A stretch of DNA of 64,000 bases. It comes from an uncultured Lewinella sp. GTDB taxonomy: Bacteria; Bacteroidota; Bacteroidia; Chitinophagales; Saprospiraceae. How positions within the stretch are numbered: position 1 is the stretch's first letter; every line of letters begins with the position of its first letter. The stretch covers positions 1-64,000 of the forward strand of contig CAJXOS010000005.1 of assembly GCA_913057725.1 (NCBI GenBank). The letters are read 5' to 3'. Below, piece by piece: positions 8,174 through 16,733 of this stretch. Made by a program: the position numbers and the translations under genes. The notes below the pieces were generated by a model. That model saw only the letters and a program-made list of their open reading frames with translations. It did not search any database and had not been told where the DNA came from.

Positions 8174-8641
8174 ATGCAACCTAAACGCAAGCAGTGGACC
8201 ATCTTTGTACCTCGCCCCTTGGAGGAGGTTTGGGCATTTTTCTCTCGTCCGGAAAACCTGGAGGAGATGACTCCCGATCATGTTTCCTTCAACATACTGA
8301 GTCCTATCAAAGGGGTAGAGATGTACCCTGGCATGGTTATTCAATACACCATTAGCCCGTTGCTGGGTATCCCTATGCACTGGGTTACGGAGATCACTCA
8401 AATACGCGACAAAGAATTCTTTATTGACGATCAGCGGGTGGGGCCGTATGCGCTTTGGCACCATCAACATCACTTTAAAGCGGTAGAAGGCGGCACGGAA
8501 ATGACGGACATTCTGCACTACCAAGTGCCCTTTGGTCCGATAGGCACTATTGCCAACTGGCTATTTGTGGAGCGTATGGTCGATCAGATTTTTAGTTATC
8601 GTGAGGCTGCCGTCCAACAACTATTTCCCGCAACGCGTTAA
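8174..8641 (+). CDS. SRPBCC (START-like) ligand-binding protein
   Basis: The 155-residue protein fits the SRPBCC fold, a helix-grip barrel that binds hydrophobic ligands. The recognisable family pattern is an N-terminal strand WTIFVPRPLEEVWAFFSRPE, then ENLEEMTPDH, a central HWVTEI strand, FFIDDQRVGPYALWHHQHHF, and a C-terminal long helix ending FSYREAAVQQLF. This pattern is close to the cyclase/dehydrase-like SRPBCC proteins of Bacteroidota. The ligand cannot be read from the sequence. A TTG at 8141 would extend the frame by 11 residues, but the ATG at 8174 gives the normal family start. The gene stands alone. Confidence 0.8.
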   Translation: MQPKRKQWTIFVPRPLEEVWAFFSRPENLEEMTPDHVSFNILSPIKGVEMYPGMVIQYTISPLLGIPMHWVTEITQIRDKEFFIDDQRVGPYALWHHQHHFKAVEGGTEMTDILHYQVPFGPIGTIANWLFVERMVDQIFSYREAAVQQLFPATR

Positions 8642-8647
8642 AGACTG

Positions 8648-8722
8648 TACCTTTGGGCGCATTTTAAGATGTCATTGTCCGGTAAAGAACTAAGCTTTGC
8701 CGGGTAGGCAACATTACGTTTG
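8648..8722 (+). promoter_or_regulatory. Two -7 elements upstream of the beta-helix lipoprotein gene
   Basis: TACCTTTG (8648-8655) and TACGTTTG (8715-8722) both match TAnnTTTG exactly. They lie 109 and 42 bases before the ATG at 8765. A TTTG at 8696-8699 precedes the second box by 15 bases, slightly shorter than the usual -33 spacing. Either or both could drive the two-gene operon that follows. Confidence 0.5.
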
Positions 8723-8764
8723 CCAAGCTTCGATCATCTTTGCCCTGAAAAATCGTACAGTTGT

Positions 8765-10267
8765 ATGTTCTCATTTCGGTTTTCTTATCGCTTGTTATTT
8801 GCCGCCCTCTTGGGTGTTGGCCTCTGGTTCTCTGCTTGTGACCCAGATCAGAAATTTCTGATGGGCGATGGGGTAAGTCTTCGTTTTGAATTAGACACCT
8901 TGCGCTTTGATACGGTTTTCACCGAACTGGGTTCTGCTACCCGCTCGGTGAAAATTTATAATGATACCGACCAGCCAGTGCAACTAGATGAAATCTACGT
9001 AGAAGGTACTACAGGGGTAGAGTTCATCTTCAATGCCGATGGTGTTCCTGGCAGCCTGGTAGAAGATGTCATCATCTGGGACAACGACTCTATTTATGTT
9101 TTCGTGGAAGTAACCATTGACCCTGATGAGCCGGTATCAGCTAGCCCCTTCGTTATTGAGGATCGCCTGGTAGTAAAGACAGGCAGCAAAGAACAGTTCG
9201 TTCAACTGGAGGCTTGGGGGCAAAATGCCAACTACTTCCCAAGCCGTTTCAATCGGGGCGTACCAGTTGTGCTCAGTTGTGAGAACAGTACAATAACCTG
9301 GGATAGTCCATTACCTTATGTGATTTACGGTGAAATTTTCATTGACGAATGTCTATTAGAGGTTACTGCCGGCACTCATATCTATGTGCATGGTGGTATC
9401 GCACAAAATGAACTATTGGGTGTATTCAATGATGGTTTCCTATTCACTTTGCCCAATGGCCAAATACACCTGGCGGGTACCAGAGAAAACCCAATCACCG
9501 TTGAAGGCGATCGCCTGGAAGCAGGCTTTGCCGAACAACCAGGACAGTGGCTCGGTATTGTCATTGGCCGCGAAAGCCAAGGTAATATCATTGAACACAC
9601 CACCATTAAGAATTCGATCTTTGGAGTATACGCTGACTCTGCTGCAGAAGTGACGCTGAGCAATGTACAGATACACACTACAGCAGGTAACGGCTTGATT
9701 GGGATCCACAGTGAAGTGACGGCCGACAACTGCTTGTTCTACGATAATGGAGCCAATGCCATCCAGTTTACCCACGGCGGTAGCTATCAACTGGATTATT
9801 GTACTGTCGCTAATTTTGGAGTCGACGCCTCAGCAGTAGCGATGAACAACTTCCAATGCTATAATGATGACTGTTCTGTTAACTCGATTTTCCCGTTAGA
9901 GGCAGACTTCACCAACTGTATCTTCTTTGGTTCGCGGCGAGATGAAATTATCATCCAGGATGCCTCTGAGCGTGAAGAAGCAGCCCTGTTCCAACTAAAC
10001 ATGGATCACTGCCTGGTAAAAGTGGACGAGCTCCTTACCCGAGATGATGCTCGCTACGGCGACTTTTTCTCGACCTATTGCCTCGACTGTATCAACGGCG
10101 AACAAGGCGATGCTTTGTTCCTTGACCGGACCGAAGATAACTACCAGCTTGATACACTTTCACTAGCCAAGGATCGTGGAACGGTACTGCCAGCATTCCC
10201 GCTGGACTTACTCGGTACACCTCGTGATGCAGATCCGGACATAGGTTGCTACGAGCGCGTCGAATAG
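8765..10267 (+). CDS. Outer-membrane lipoprotein with right-handed beta-helix
   Basis: The 500-residue product begins with a lipoprotein signal: a hydrophobic stretch and a lipobox ending FSAC, with Cys25 as the lipid site followed by DPDQK. After an Ig-like N-terminal region (about 35-150) there are successive short repeats of the parallel beta-helix type, such as NIIEHTTIKNSIFGVYA, NVQIHTTAGNGLIG, NCLFYDNGANAIQF and YCTVANFGVDASAV. Such solenoids bind or cleave polysaccharides in related proteins. No catalytic residues of pectate lyases can be assigned, so a binding or structural role on the cell surface is as likely. The final residues DADPDIGCYE form a common end-cap of Bacteroidota beta-helix proteins. 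An in-frame start at 8720 is less likely because it would bury the signal peptide. The next gene starts one base after the stop. Confidence 0.85.
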   Translation: MFSFRFSYRLLFAALLGVGLWFSACDPDQKFLMGDGVSLRFELDTLRFDTVFTELGSATRSVKIYNDTDQPVQLDEIYVEGTTGVEFIFNADGVPGSLVEDVIIWDNDSIYVFVEVTIDPDEPVSASPFVIEDRLVVKTGSKEQFVQLEAWGQNANYFPSRFNRGVPVVLSCENSTITWDSPLPYVIYGEIFIDECLLEVTAGTHIYVHGGIAQNELLGVFNDGFLFTLPNGQIHLAGTRENPITVEGDRLEAGFAEQPGQWLGIVIGRESQGNIIEHTTIKNSIFGVYADSAAEVTLSNVQIHTTAGNGLIGIHSEVTADNCLFYDNGANAIQFTHGGSYQLDYCTVANFGVDASAVAMNNFQCYNDDCSVNSIFPLEADFTNCIFFGSRRDEIIIQDASEREEAALFQLNMDHCLVKVDELLTRDDARYGDFFSTYCLDCINGEQGDALFLDRTEDNYQLDTLSLAKDRGTVLPAFPLDLLGTPRDADPDIGCYERVE

Positions 10268-10268
10268 C

Positions 10269-11153
10269 ATGCTCCAAGTTGGCATACTCGGCATGGGAGC
10301 CATTGGTCATTTGATGGCGGCCCAATTGATGGAAAAGTCAGGAGTCCAACGCTCCTACCTCACCCGCCGACCGCTAACAGAATTTCGTTTTTTATCGAAA
10401 AGTGGAAAGAAAATGGAGCGAAAGCTCCAGAGTATCACTGAGCCGAGGGCTATAGCTCTGGATTGGCTCTTCATTTGCTTGAAGACTTACCACTACCCGG
10501 GTGCTGAAAATTGGTTTGAAAAGATCGTTAGCCCGGCCACTAACGTAGTTATTCTTAGAAACGGCCTGGATCTTAGGGAGCCACTTCTCCCCTACGCGAC
10601 AGCCAACAAGATCCTTCCTTGCCTCGTAGATGCTCCAACTCAGTTTGATGATGCGACACAGAGCTTCACTCAACAAGGTCCTGCACGGCTAATTATACCA
10701 CAGCATCAGCTAAGTCTACCTCTACAGCGCCTCTTGGAGGCAGGCACAATTACGGTACAGCTAAGCACTGATTTCAAGACTGCCAGTTGGGAAAAACTTA
10801 TCGAAAGTGCCTCTCTGGGAGCGATCACTTGCTTGACGGAGCGGACTTGCAAGGTATTCCAACAGAAGGATATATGGGAATTATACAGAAAGTCGCTTGA
10901 GGAAGGTGTGCGAGTAGCAAGAGCCGACGGCGCCCATATACAGGACAACTATACAGACGCTATTTTAGAAAAACTCAAAACCTACCCTCCTCAAAAAGGG
11001 AGCTCAATGCTGAGTGATCGGCTAGCAGGCCGCCCCATTGAGGTAATGGCAAAGAGTGGTATTATCAGCCAAAAGGCGAAGAAGTTAGGGATTTCTGCCC
11101 CTCTACACGACAGTTTCACTGCCCTGCTACAGGGTATTAATAACCAAGACTGA
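10269..11153 (+). CDS. Ketopantoate reductase (PanE/ApbA)-like protein
   Basis: The 294-residue protein has an N-terminal Rossmann fold with GILGMGAIG (5-13) for NADP(H) binding and a C-terminal helical domain with SSMLSDRLAGRPIEV. This is the family layout of 2-dehydropantoate 2-reductase, which makes pantoate for coenzyme A. The lysine in WEKLIESASLGAITCL fits the catalytic Lys position. However, the Asn-rich pattern normally following it (KLxxNxxxNP) is absent, and the usual QNG is RNG. The true substrate is therefore uncertain: it may be a diverged 2-oxo-acid reductase. It is cotranscribed with the upstream lipoprotein gene (one-base gap), which gives no metabolic hint. Confidence 0.75.
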   Translation: MLQVGILGMGAIGHLMAAQLMEKSGVQRSYLTRRPLTEFRFLSKSGKKMERKLQSITEPRAIALDWLFICLKTYHYPGAENWFEKIVSPATNVVILRNGLDLREPLLPYATANKILPCLVDAPTQFDDATQSFTQQGPARLIIPQHQLSLPLQRLLEAGTITVQLSTDFKTASWEKLIESASLGAITCLTERTCKVFQQKDIWELYRKSLEEGVRVARADGAHIQDNYTDAILEKLKTYPPQKGSSMLSDRLAGRPIEVMAKSGIISQKAKKLGISAPLHDSFTALLQGINNQD

Positions 11154-11157
11154 AGTG

Positions 11158-11209
11158 CGGCCTTCACCCAACTTTGATCTCCACATGAAATGCCCGTTGG
11201 GTGAAGCCG
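11158..11209. terminator. Hairpin between convergent genes
   Basis: CTTCACCCAAC (11162-11172) pairs with GTTGGGTGAAG (11196-11206). The stem can extend three more pairs past a bulged C. It sits between the stop of the PanE-like gene and the stop of the minus-strand T9SS gene, so it probably serves both. There is no U-tract. Confidence 0.6.
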
Positions 11210-11238
11210 GCTATGTTGCAAAGCCTACCGCCTTTCAA

Positions 11239-12927
11239 TCAATCTACGAGTAACTTATTGAAGCGTAACTCATACTCCCCTTTCCAACGGACAACATAGA
11301 GACCTTTCGGCCAGTCCTGGAGGTCAAGGGTAATACGATCAGAGAGTGTGCGTTTTTGCAGGAGCATGCGGCCATCAGCAGAGAACACAGCAAGCGTTCC
11401 CGACTCATTGACTGGGAAAGAAATATTCACTTGGTTACTAGCAGGATTGGGGTACAATAAGAGTTGGTTGTTCGTTGGGATAAGTTCGTCCTCTGTACCG
11501 GTAAGCAGAGGAGTACAAACACCCGGCATCATACCACTAAGGTCAAAGCAGCTATCAAAAAAAGCTTGAACGGTATCGATTTTACTACGCAGTTCAGTAA
11601 TCTGCTGTAGGTGATCTAAGTCTGGTTCCTGGCTAAATGTCAAGGAGAAAATAAATTCATTAATAGCCCCAGGAAGCAAGGTAAACGGCCCTGAAGACAT
11701 GATTGCTCTACGGTCAGCTATAGGGTTATCCTCCCCTATTTCTGTCCAGCCCGTATTAGCAGCTGGGTCTCCGGTAAAAGGAAATGCTACCTGTTCTCCT
11801 TCGCCTCCGTAGCCAATGCCTTGGTCCACCAGTGGTGAACCGTCTCGCCATCGGCCACTCAAATAGTTGTAGTACTCCATAATCGTCGCCGGATCGGTAG
11901 TGGCTGGCGGAACAGACTGAATCACTGAGCCGTTGTAAATGGGCATTACGTTGCTAAGTGGAATTTCCGTACCGGTCTGGTCAAGCGGACCACGCAGAAT
12001 ATCAATAGCAAAGGCAGCAGGTGGGCCAGAAAAACGATTATCATCGGAAAGTTCGCAGAAACTATCCTCTGCTCGAGCATTGTAGAAATAGACCGCTTTG
12101 CGATCGTCAAAGACGCCCAAGTAGTCATCTCGATAACAGCCTAGATCACCATCGGCCCAATAGCCAACGTAGACGTTATCAAACTGCATCCCTGAGACAT
12201 TGAGAATCTTGTAATGGAAGAACAGGGAGTTACCAATCGCTGAACCCATTTCCTCACAGCCGAAGCGAAAAGCCGTGAGCTGTACTTCAAAAACGAGCTG
12301 TCCATTGTCATCTCTCAGTAGGATTGGAATGAAGATCATCTCTTCAGGGATTGTACGTGGTTCAGCATCCAAACATCCTCTAATAGACACGATAGGATAG
12401 TCGCCCTGGCTAGGAAAGTAGCTGCCGTTGGACACTGAATCCCAAAAACCAGACATTTGAAAAATATTCTGATCATCCCAAAGCGGGAAGCCATTGTATT
12501 CTTCAGAAGAAGCACTTCCAGTGCCCGGCCAGGCAAAGATTTCAAAAATGGGGTTATCGACTACGCCATTGTCGTTGTAGTCTGCCAAGTGTGCTAATAT
12601 CTGCTCACCCGTCACGCGCCAGGGTTGGCTTATCTCCACGCCAAGATCGCGGATACCAGCCTCTAGGTCTGCCCCCTGAGTACTGTACAAAACCAGCTCA
12701 CCATTAGGGTCCTGCCCGCCGATAAGGAGGCCCGCCTCCAGGATCAGAGAAACCCATTCACCATCTTCCATAACATCAAGGAAGCTGTGGCCGGGATTAA
12801 CAAATGTGGTTTGACCCTGAGAACCAATGGTAGCTCGGAGCCTTCCATTGATCAATTCCGTGTTTTGAGCAAAACTAGATACGGAGAGTAGAAGTACGCT
12901 CGAGAGTGCGTATAGCGTTTTTTTCAT
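11239..12927 (-). CDS. T9SS-sorted secreted protein of unknown function
   Basis: The 562-residue protein has an N-terminal signal peptide (MKKTLYALSSVLLLSVSSFA then Q). Its C-terminal domain of about 75 residues has the type A T9SS pattern: LLLYPNPASNQVNISFP, then ADGRMLLQK, LDLQDWPKGLYVVRW and a basic-hydrophobic end. It should cross the inner membrane by Sec and the outer membrane by the type IX system, then be released or anchored at the surface. The middle (about 25-470) has no motif I recognise. It is rich in acidic and aromatic residues and mentions no catalytic signature. A -7 promoter element lies 60 bases upstream at 12987-12994. Confidence 0.85.
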   Translation of the reverse strand: MKKTLYALSSVLLLSVSSFAQNTELINGRLRATIGSQGQTTFVNPGHSFLDVMEDGEWVSLILEAGLLIGGQDPNGELVLYSTQGADLEAGIRDLGVEISQPWRVTGEQILAHLADYNDNGVVDNPIFEIFAWPGTGSASSEEYNGFPLWDDQNIFQMSGFWDSVSNGSYFPSQGDYPIVSIRGCLDAEPRTIPEEMIFIPILLRDDNGQLVFEVQLTAFRFGCEEMGSAIGNSLFFHYKILNVSGMQFDNVYVGYWADGDLGCYRDDYLGVFDDRKAVYFYNARAEDSFCELSDDNRFSGPPAAFAIDILRGPLDQTGTEIPLSNVMPIYNGSVIQSVPPATTDPATIMEYYNYLSGRWRDGSPLVDQGIGYGGEGEQVAFPFTGDPAANTGWTEIGEDNPIADRRAIMSSGPFTLLPGAINEFIFSLTFSQEPDLDHLQQITELRSKIDTVQAFFDSCFDLSGMMPGVCTPLLTGTEDELIPTNNQLLLYPNPASNQVNISFPVNESGTLAVFSADGRMLLQKRTLSDRITLDLQDWPKGLYVVRWKGEYELRFNKLLVD

Positions 12928-12986
12928 ACTGATAGCTTTTTCAATGTGGGTTACTCGCAGCCTCGATGAGCGCGATTAATTGCTAT

Positions 12987-12994
12987 CAAATTTA
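12987..12994 (-). promoter_or_regulatory. -7 promoter element of the T9SS gene
   Basis: On the minus strand this reads TAAATTTG, an exact TAnnTTTG. It is 59 bases before the ATG at 12927, giving a leader of about 50 bases. No TTG is seen at -33. Confidence 0.5.
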
Positions 12995-13083
12995 CTAGTA
13001 CAGCCTATGCGAGAAAAACGAAAATGCGCGAATAGTCAGGTTTCTGAAACCTAGAAAGGAGAGGCATATTCCTGAAAAGAAAA

Positions 13084-13117
13084 AGTCTGGCCAGTAGTGG
13101 GGCTACCGAACCAGACT
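13084..13117 (-). terminator. Intrinsic terminator of the CBS-pair gene
   Basis: AGTCTGG (13084-13090) pairs with CCAGACT (13111-13117), with an inner GTAG/CTAC stem. Read on the minus strand the hairpin is followed by TTTTCTTTTC, a U-rich tail. It lies about 60 bases after the stop of the minus-strand CBS gene. Confidence 0.75.
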
Positions 13118-13176
13118 CTCTTAACTAACAATCCTTAATCAAAAAAGCTCAAATCATCAGGTGTGAAATATCTTTA

Positions 13177-13590
13177 TCAATACTGCTCAAGCAGATAATT
13201 GATTACATCAGTTGAAGTCACAATCCCGGTCAGTTTTTGTCCTTCCATTACTGGCAGTGCGTGGTATTCACCTTTGGCCAATAAAGCGGCAGCATCCTTA
13301 ACCTGGTCATCCGCCTGGATTGTGTCTAATTGCTTGCTCATCACTTGATCCAGCTTGAGCGTAGTGTTGAATACTCGACTCGCTTCCTCTTCTCCGAAAC
13401 GGTAGATATAGGAGATGCGATCAATATCCGTCTTACTAATCATCCCGATCAGTTCTTCTCCTGAAACCACAGGTAGGTGGCGGATTTTCTTCTGTTCAAA
13501 AATCTCCACTACATCATTGAGATCATTGGACAGATTAACACTGACTGGGTTGGCGGTCATAATTTTTGCGACAGGCATCCTCTTCTTCAT
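13177..13590 (-). CDS. CBS-pair domain protein
   Basis: The 137-residue protein is almost entirely two CBS motifs. The first covers about 7-60 (VAKIMTANPVSVNL to MISKTDIDRI), the second about 76-135 (LDQVMSKQLDTIQADD to GIVTSTDVINYL). CBS pairs bind adenosine nucleotides such as AMP or ATP and signal energy state to a partner. No catalytic or membrane domain is attached, so it must act in trans or as a stand-alone sensor. It is monocistronic, with a strong terminator downstream. The partner protein cannot be named from the context. Proteins of this type are common in Bacteroidota. Confidence 0.88.
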   Translation of the reverse strand: MKKRMPVAKIMTANPVSVNLSNDLNDVVEIFEQKKIRHLPVVSGEELIGMISKTDIDRISYIYRFGEEEASRVFNTTLKLDQVMSKQLDTIQADDQVKDAAALLAKGEYHALPVMEGQKLTGIVTSTDVINYLLEQY

Positions 13591-13742
13591 AAATACTTGC
13601 TAGTTTGGTTTGGGCGGCAGAGCTGAGTAACAATTGGCCTAGCCGCTGTCACAAAAGTGGAATTTCCCCCTGTAGCGGAACCTGACCATTGTCAAGTCGA
13701 TCTATGATATTTGTCACCCTAAGCTATTTCTGATTTTCTTGG

Positions 13743-15095
13743 CTAGCGATGCGCTAAGCTTCGTACGTTCTTTCGATAGTTTTCCAGGATTTCTAGCATC
13801 CGGTCAATATCGGCATCACGAGGGGCTGGAAATTCATTCTTTACCAGGCCAATTTGAACATCCAGGGCATCCTCAGCTGCATCTGGCTTACCATTGTGAT
13901 AGTGCTCCGCCATCGCTTTTAAACTCGCGGCCATCTTGGCAATAGCTAGATTCTTTGCCAGGTCATTATTGCCACGCGCTTCACTCAAGCTTGTGTTCAG
14001 GCGAACCTCAGGACCTTGTCCGGGCTTCCGATAGTTGAGGGTAGCACTAACGTTCGAAAGCAAGCGAGGGTCACCCGTCACCTCTAGTAGCACCACTTGG
14101 CTGAGGCCAGCGTTAAAATCGCGTAGGCGCATCTCTATTGTATTTCCATTTATGTTAGGTTGATAACCATAGAGTTGTTGTAGACGGAGCCCTTGCGGCA
14201 AGCTTATGCGCAGCTGCGGATTGCGACCAATAGGGTATAAAAGCGACTCCACCTCTTGCACGAAGATTTTCTCAATATCATCGGGGTTGCTGATGAAGTG
14301 CACCTGATCGCGGCCATTAGCCGTCATTAAGCGGGTGAGCTCGTAATTAAAATCAATGCCAACACCAATCATGGAGTAGCTTAATTCTACATCCGCGCGG
14401 TAGCCCTCCGTCTGCTTGACGATAGCTTCCGGATCAATGACTCCGGTATTTGTCAGCGCATCCGTGAGGATAATCATTCGGTTATCGCGCCCCATTTCAG
14501 CACCACCTAGTAGCGTTTGGTATCCCAACTGAATTCCGCCGGGCATATTGGTACTGCCTCCCCACTGGATATTGTTGATTGCCTTTCGCGCCGCCACTTT
14601 ATCTCCTACTGCCTGGCAGTGCAGTACTACCTCTGCCAAATGATCAAAGGTGACGATGGACAGGCGATCTTCTGGATGCAATTGATCTAGAAAAGCTAGC
14701 ATAGCTTGCTTAGTCTTCACCAGTTTATCCTCATAGCTCATACTCCCACTTTTGTCCACTACCAGAGACACATTGACTCGCTGCTGACCTGGCAACTCTT
14801 CAAGCCGCAAAGTCGAAAGCCCGAACTGCAGTAAAGAACGCCCTGGGCCTATCCCAATCCATTGAGCATCTAAAGCAGCTCCTGCCTGCGCAGAAGGGCG
14901 CGGTAATTGATGGATGTGGTAATTGAAATATTCCTCCTCTATTACCTCCCCAGGTTTTGGAAGGATCAATTGCCCAGATTTAGCTTGGCTCATACTCATG
15001 GCTGCGGAGGAATATCCTTCTTGGCCATTGAGCATGGTGATAGGTAGCATGATTAGACAGAATAGGAAGGTCGATACGAATACGATGTTTTTCAT
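13743..15095 (-). CDS. Exported von Willebrand factor type A domain protein
   Basis: The 450-residue protein has a hydrophobic N-terminus (residues 4-22) that looks like a signal peptide. A VWA domain starts at about residue 107. Its metal-ion-dependent adhesion site is clear: DKSGSMS (Asp114, Ser116, Ser118), with GGSTNMPGGI and a later LTDALTN supplying the other ligands. VWA domains mediate Mg-dependent protein binding. The region after about residue 300 is beta-rich and resembles bacterial VIT/VWA (inter-alpha-inhibitor-like) proteins. The C-terminus is helical. It is divergent from the operon at 15255, with 159 bases between them, and the two may form one envelope system. The binding partner is unknown. 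Confidence 0.85.
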   Translation of the reverse strand: MKNIVFVSTFLFCLIMLPITMLNGQEGYSSAAMSMSQAKSGQLILPKPGEVIEEEYFNYHIHQLPRPSAQAGAALDAQWIGIGPGRSLLQFGLSTLRLEELPGQQRVNVSLVVDKSGSMSYEDKLVKTKQAMLAFLDQLHPEDRLSIVTFDHLAEVVLHCQAVGDKVAARKAINNIQWGGSTNMPGGIQLGYQTLLGGAEMGRDNRMIILTDALTNTGVIDPEAIVKQTEGYRADVELSYSMIGVGIDFNYELTRLMTANGRDQVHFISNPDDIEKIFVQEVESLLYPIGRNPQLRISLPQGLRLQQLYGYQPNINGNTIEMRLRDFNAGLSQVVLLEVTGDPRLLSNVSATLNYRKPGQGPEVRLNTSLSEARGNNDLAKNLAIAKMAASLKAMAEHYHNGKPDAAEDALDVQIGLVKNEFPAPRDADIDRMLEILENYRKNVRSLAHR

Positions 15096-15254
15096 TACTT
15101 ACGGATTTGTGATTTTGATGAAATAGACCGCAAGCTGTCATCCCCCTACCAGAAATGACCTGTAGATGCGCAGTAGAAGTCCCGCAAAACGTTTTACAAT
15201 TGATTTACAAGACAATTCCTCCTACCTTAAGGGAGATAAAAGTGATATTGGAAA

Positions 15255-16169
15255 ATGAATGAAGGATTGCGCGCATTTGCTCAACTCAAGACTGCGGTTT
15301 TGGACCGTTATCGGCAGGCCTATCCTCATTTTCAAGGCACTTTAGCAGATTTTCGGCAAGCCGATATTCTCAATTTCCAGAACATGCTGGAGCAGCAACT
15401 GCATGATCGGGTCAGTGAAAAGTGGTTCTATACGCACCTGAAGGTCGTTCACAATGAAAAGCTCCCTCGCATTGACACCCTTGATTTGCTAGCGCGTTTT
15501 GTGGGTTATGCGTCTTGGGAAGCCTTTCGTTTTGCGCAAGAGAAGCGCCCTAATAGCGCCAGAAACACTTGGGTATTAGGACTAGGATTGATCGGGCTGC
15601 TGTTGATACTGGCGGCATTTAGTTGGTGGCCACGCTCACAAAATGTAGTGACGTTGTGCTTTTATGATGCCCTCCGACAACAAGCCATCACAGAGGTGCC
15701 TATAAATGTAAACCTGTGGATGGATGGAAAAATGATTCAACAGCAACAGACGGAAACGGGCCAGTCCTGTATAGTACTAGATAGAGTTGATCAAGATATA
15801 TCGCAATTGGTCTTTACCGCGCCCTACTATTTTCCGGACACACTAGCGATGGCATCGCTCGGACGGACCGATAAAAGAGATGTGTATTTACAAGCAGATG
15901 ACTATGCTCTGATGATCCACTATTTCTCCAATTCGAAAGTATCAGATTGGAAGAAACGGCGGGAACAGCTAGAACAGATATTTGCAGATGATGCCGTCAT
16001 CTACCAAGTTGATCCGGCTGGGCGATACGGTATGGATATTTTGAACAAAACGGAATTCATCAATCGCATGACGATCCCGATTAACACCCTCCAAGGAGTG
16101 GAGGTCTTACAGACCACCTATCTGGACGGAAAGGTTATTGAACTCCGATTCACGATAAAGGAACTATGA
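15255..16169 (+). CDS. Single-pass membrane protein with Bacteroidota N-terminal helical domain
   Basis: I do not recognise a named family for the full 304 residues. The first 95 residues are helical and soluble. They contain TLDLLARFVGYASWEAF (75-91), a block I associate with small helical domains at the N-termini of Bacteroidota membrane proteins. One membrane helix follows (about 106-125), then an external part of about 180 residues. Its end, DDAVIYQVDPAGRYG then TKTEFINR-like helix and ELRFTIKEL, is a mixed alpha/beta segment. The next gene overlaps it by four bases (ATGA), so the two products are coupled. The VWA gene is divergent. Role unknown. Confidence 0.7.
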   Translation: MNEGLRAFAQLKTAVLDRYRQAYPHFQGTLADFRQADILNFQNMLEQQLHDRVSEKWFYTHLKVVHNEKLPRIDTLDLLARFVGYASWEAFRFAQEKRPNSARNTWVLGLGLIGLLLILAAFSWWPRSQNVVTLCFYDALRQQAITEVPINVNLWMDGKMIQQQQTETGQSCIVLDRVDQDISQLVFTAPYYFPDTLAMASLGRTDKRDVYLQADDYALMIHYFSNSKVSDWKKRREQLEQIFADDAVIYQVDPAGRYGMDILNKTEFINRMTIPINTLQGVEVLQTTYLDGKVIELRFTIKEL

Positions 16170-16729
16170 AAAAATATTGGAAACGATATTGGCCACTAGT
16201 TTTTGTGCTGCTCAGCGCTCAGTTCGGATGGGCACAATCGGTGGCACTTCCCCCTCAGGGATCAGAAGCAAACCTGGAGCGTGACTTCTCCAGCTTCACC
16301 CTCTCCGAGGAACAAGAGATGGCTTTTGAAATGCGCGCACGGCAGCTTATCGGAGAGTTTGTCGAATACTACAACCTCCTGCGTACTCACCATCAGGATC
16401 CCGACTTGTATGAGGTCTTACTAACGGAATTTGAACAACTCCTTTACGATCCGGATTTGCTACTAGTAATAATAAAGGATGAACTCCCCCACCGAGCAGA
16501 GAACATCCCTTACAACACTGCTCCAGCAATGGAGTTGCAAGACATCTCCCTAAAAGAGAAACTAGCCCCTCTTGGACAAACAGCCTGGCTCTACAAGGTC
16601 GGTGTCCTCATAGACGGGCAGGCACAGCAAGTCGAGGCCGAAGTCATAGTATTTCGACAGGAAAAAGCATTTGGACGTACAGTCAAGAAAATTTGGGAAG
16701 TTGCCCTAATTGGCTGGAAACTTCAGTAA
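16166..16729 (+). CDS. Exported protein of unknown function
   Basis: The 187-residue protein has a signal peptide (basic KKYWKRYW, hydrophobic PLVFVLLSAQFGWA, then Q). The mature part begins with an acidic helical region (residues 35-85), followed by a strand-rich C-terminus ending KIWEVALIGWKLQ. No family motif is recognised. Its ATG overlaps the stop of the preceding membrane protein, and it ends four bases before the convergent nucleotidyltransferase gene. The coupling suggests the product works with the external domain of its neighbour in the periplasm. Confidence 0.7.
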   Translation: MKKYWKRYWPLVFVLLSAQFGWAQSVALPPQGSEANLERDFSSFTLSEEQEMAFEMRARQLIGEFVEYYNLLRTHHQDPDLYEVLLTEFEQLLYDPDLLLVIIKDELPHRAENIPYNTAPAMELQDISLKEKLAPLGQTAWLYKVGVLIDGQAQQVEAEVIVFRQEKAFGRTVKKIWEVALIGWKLQ

Positions 16730-16733
16730 AGGC

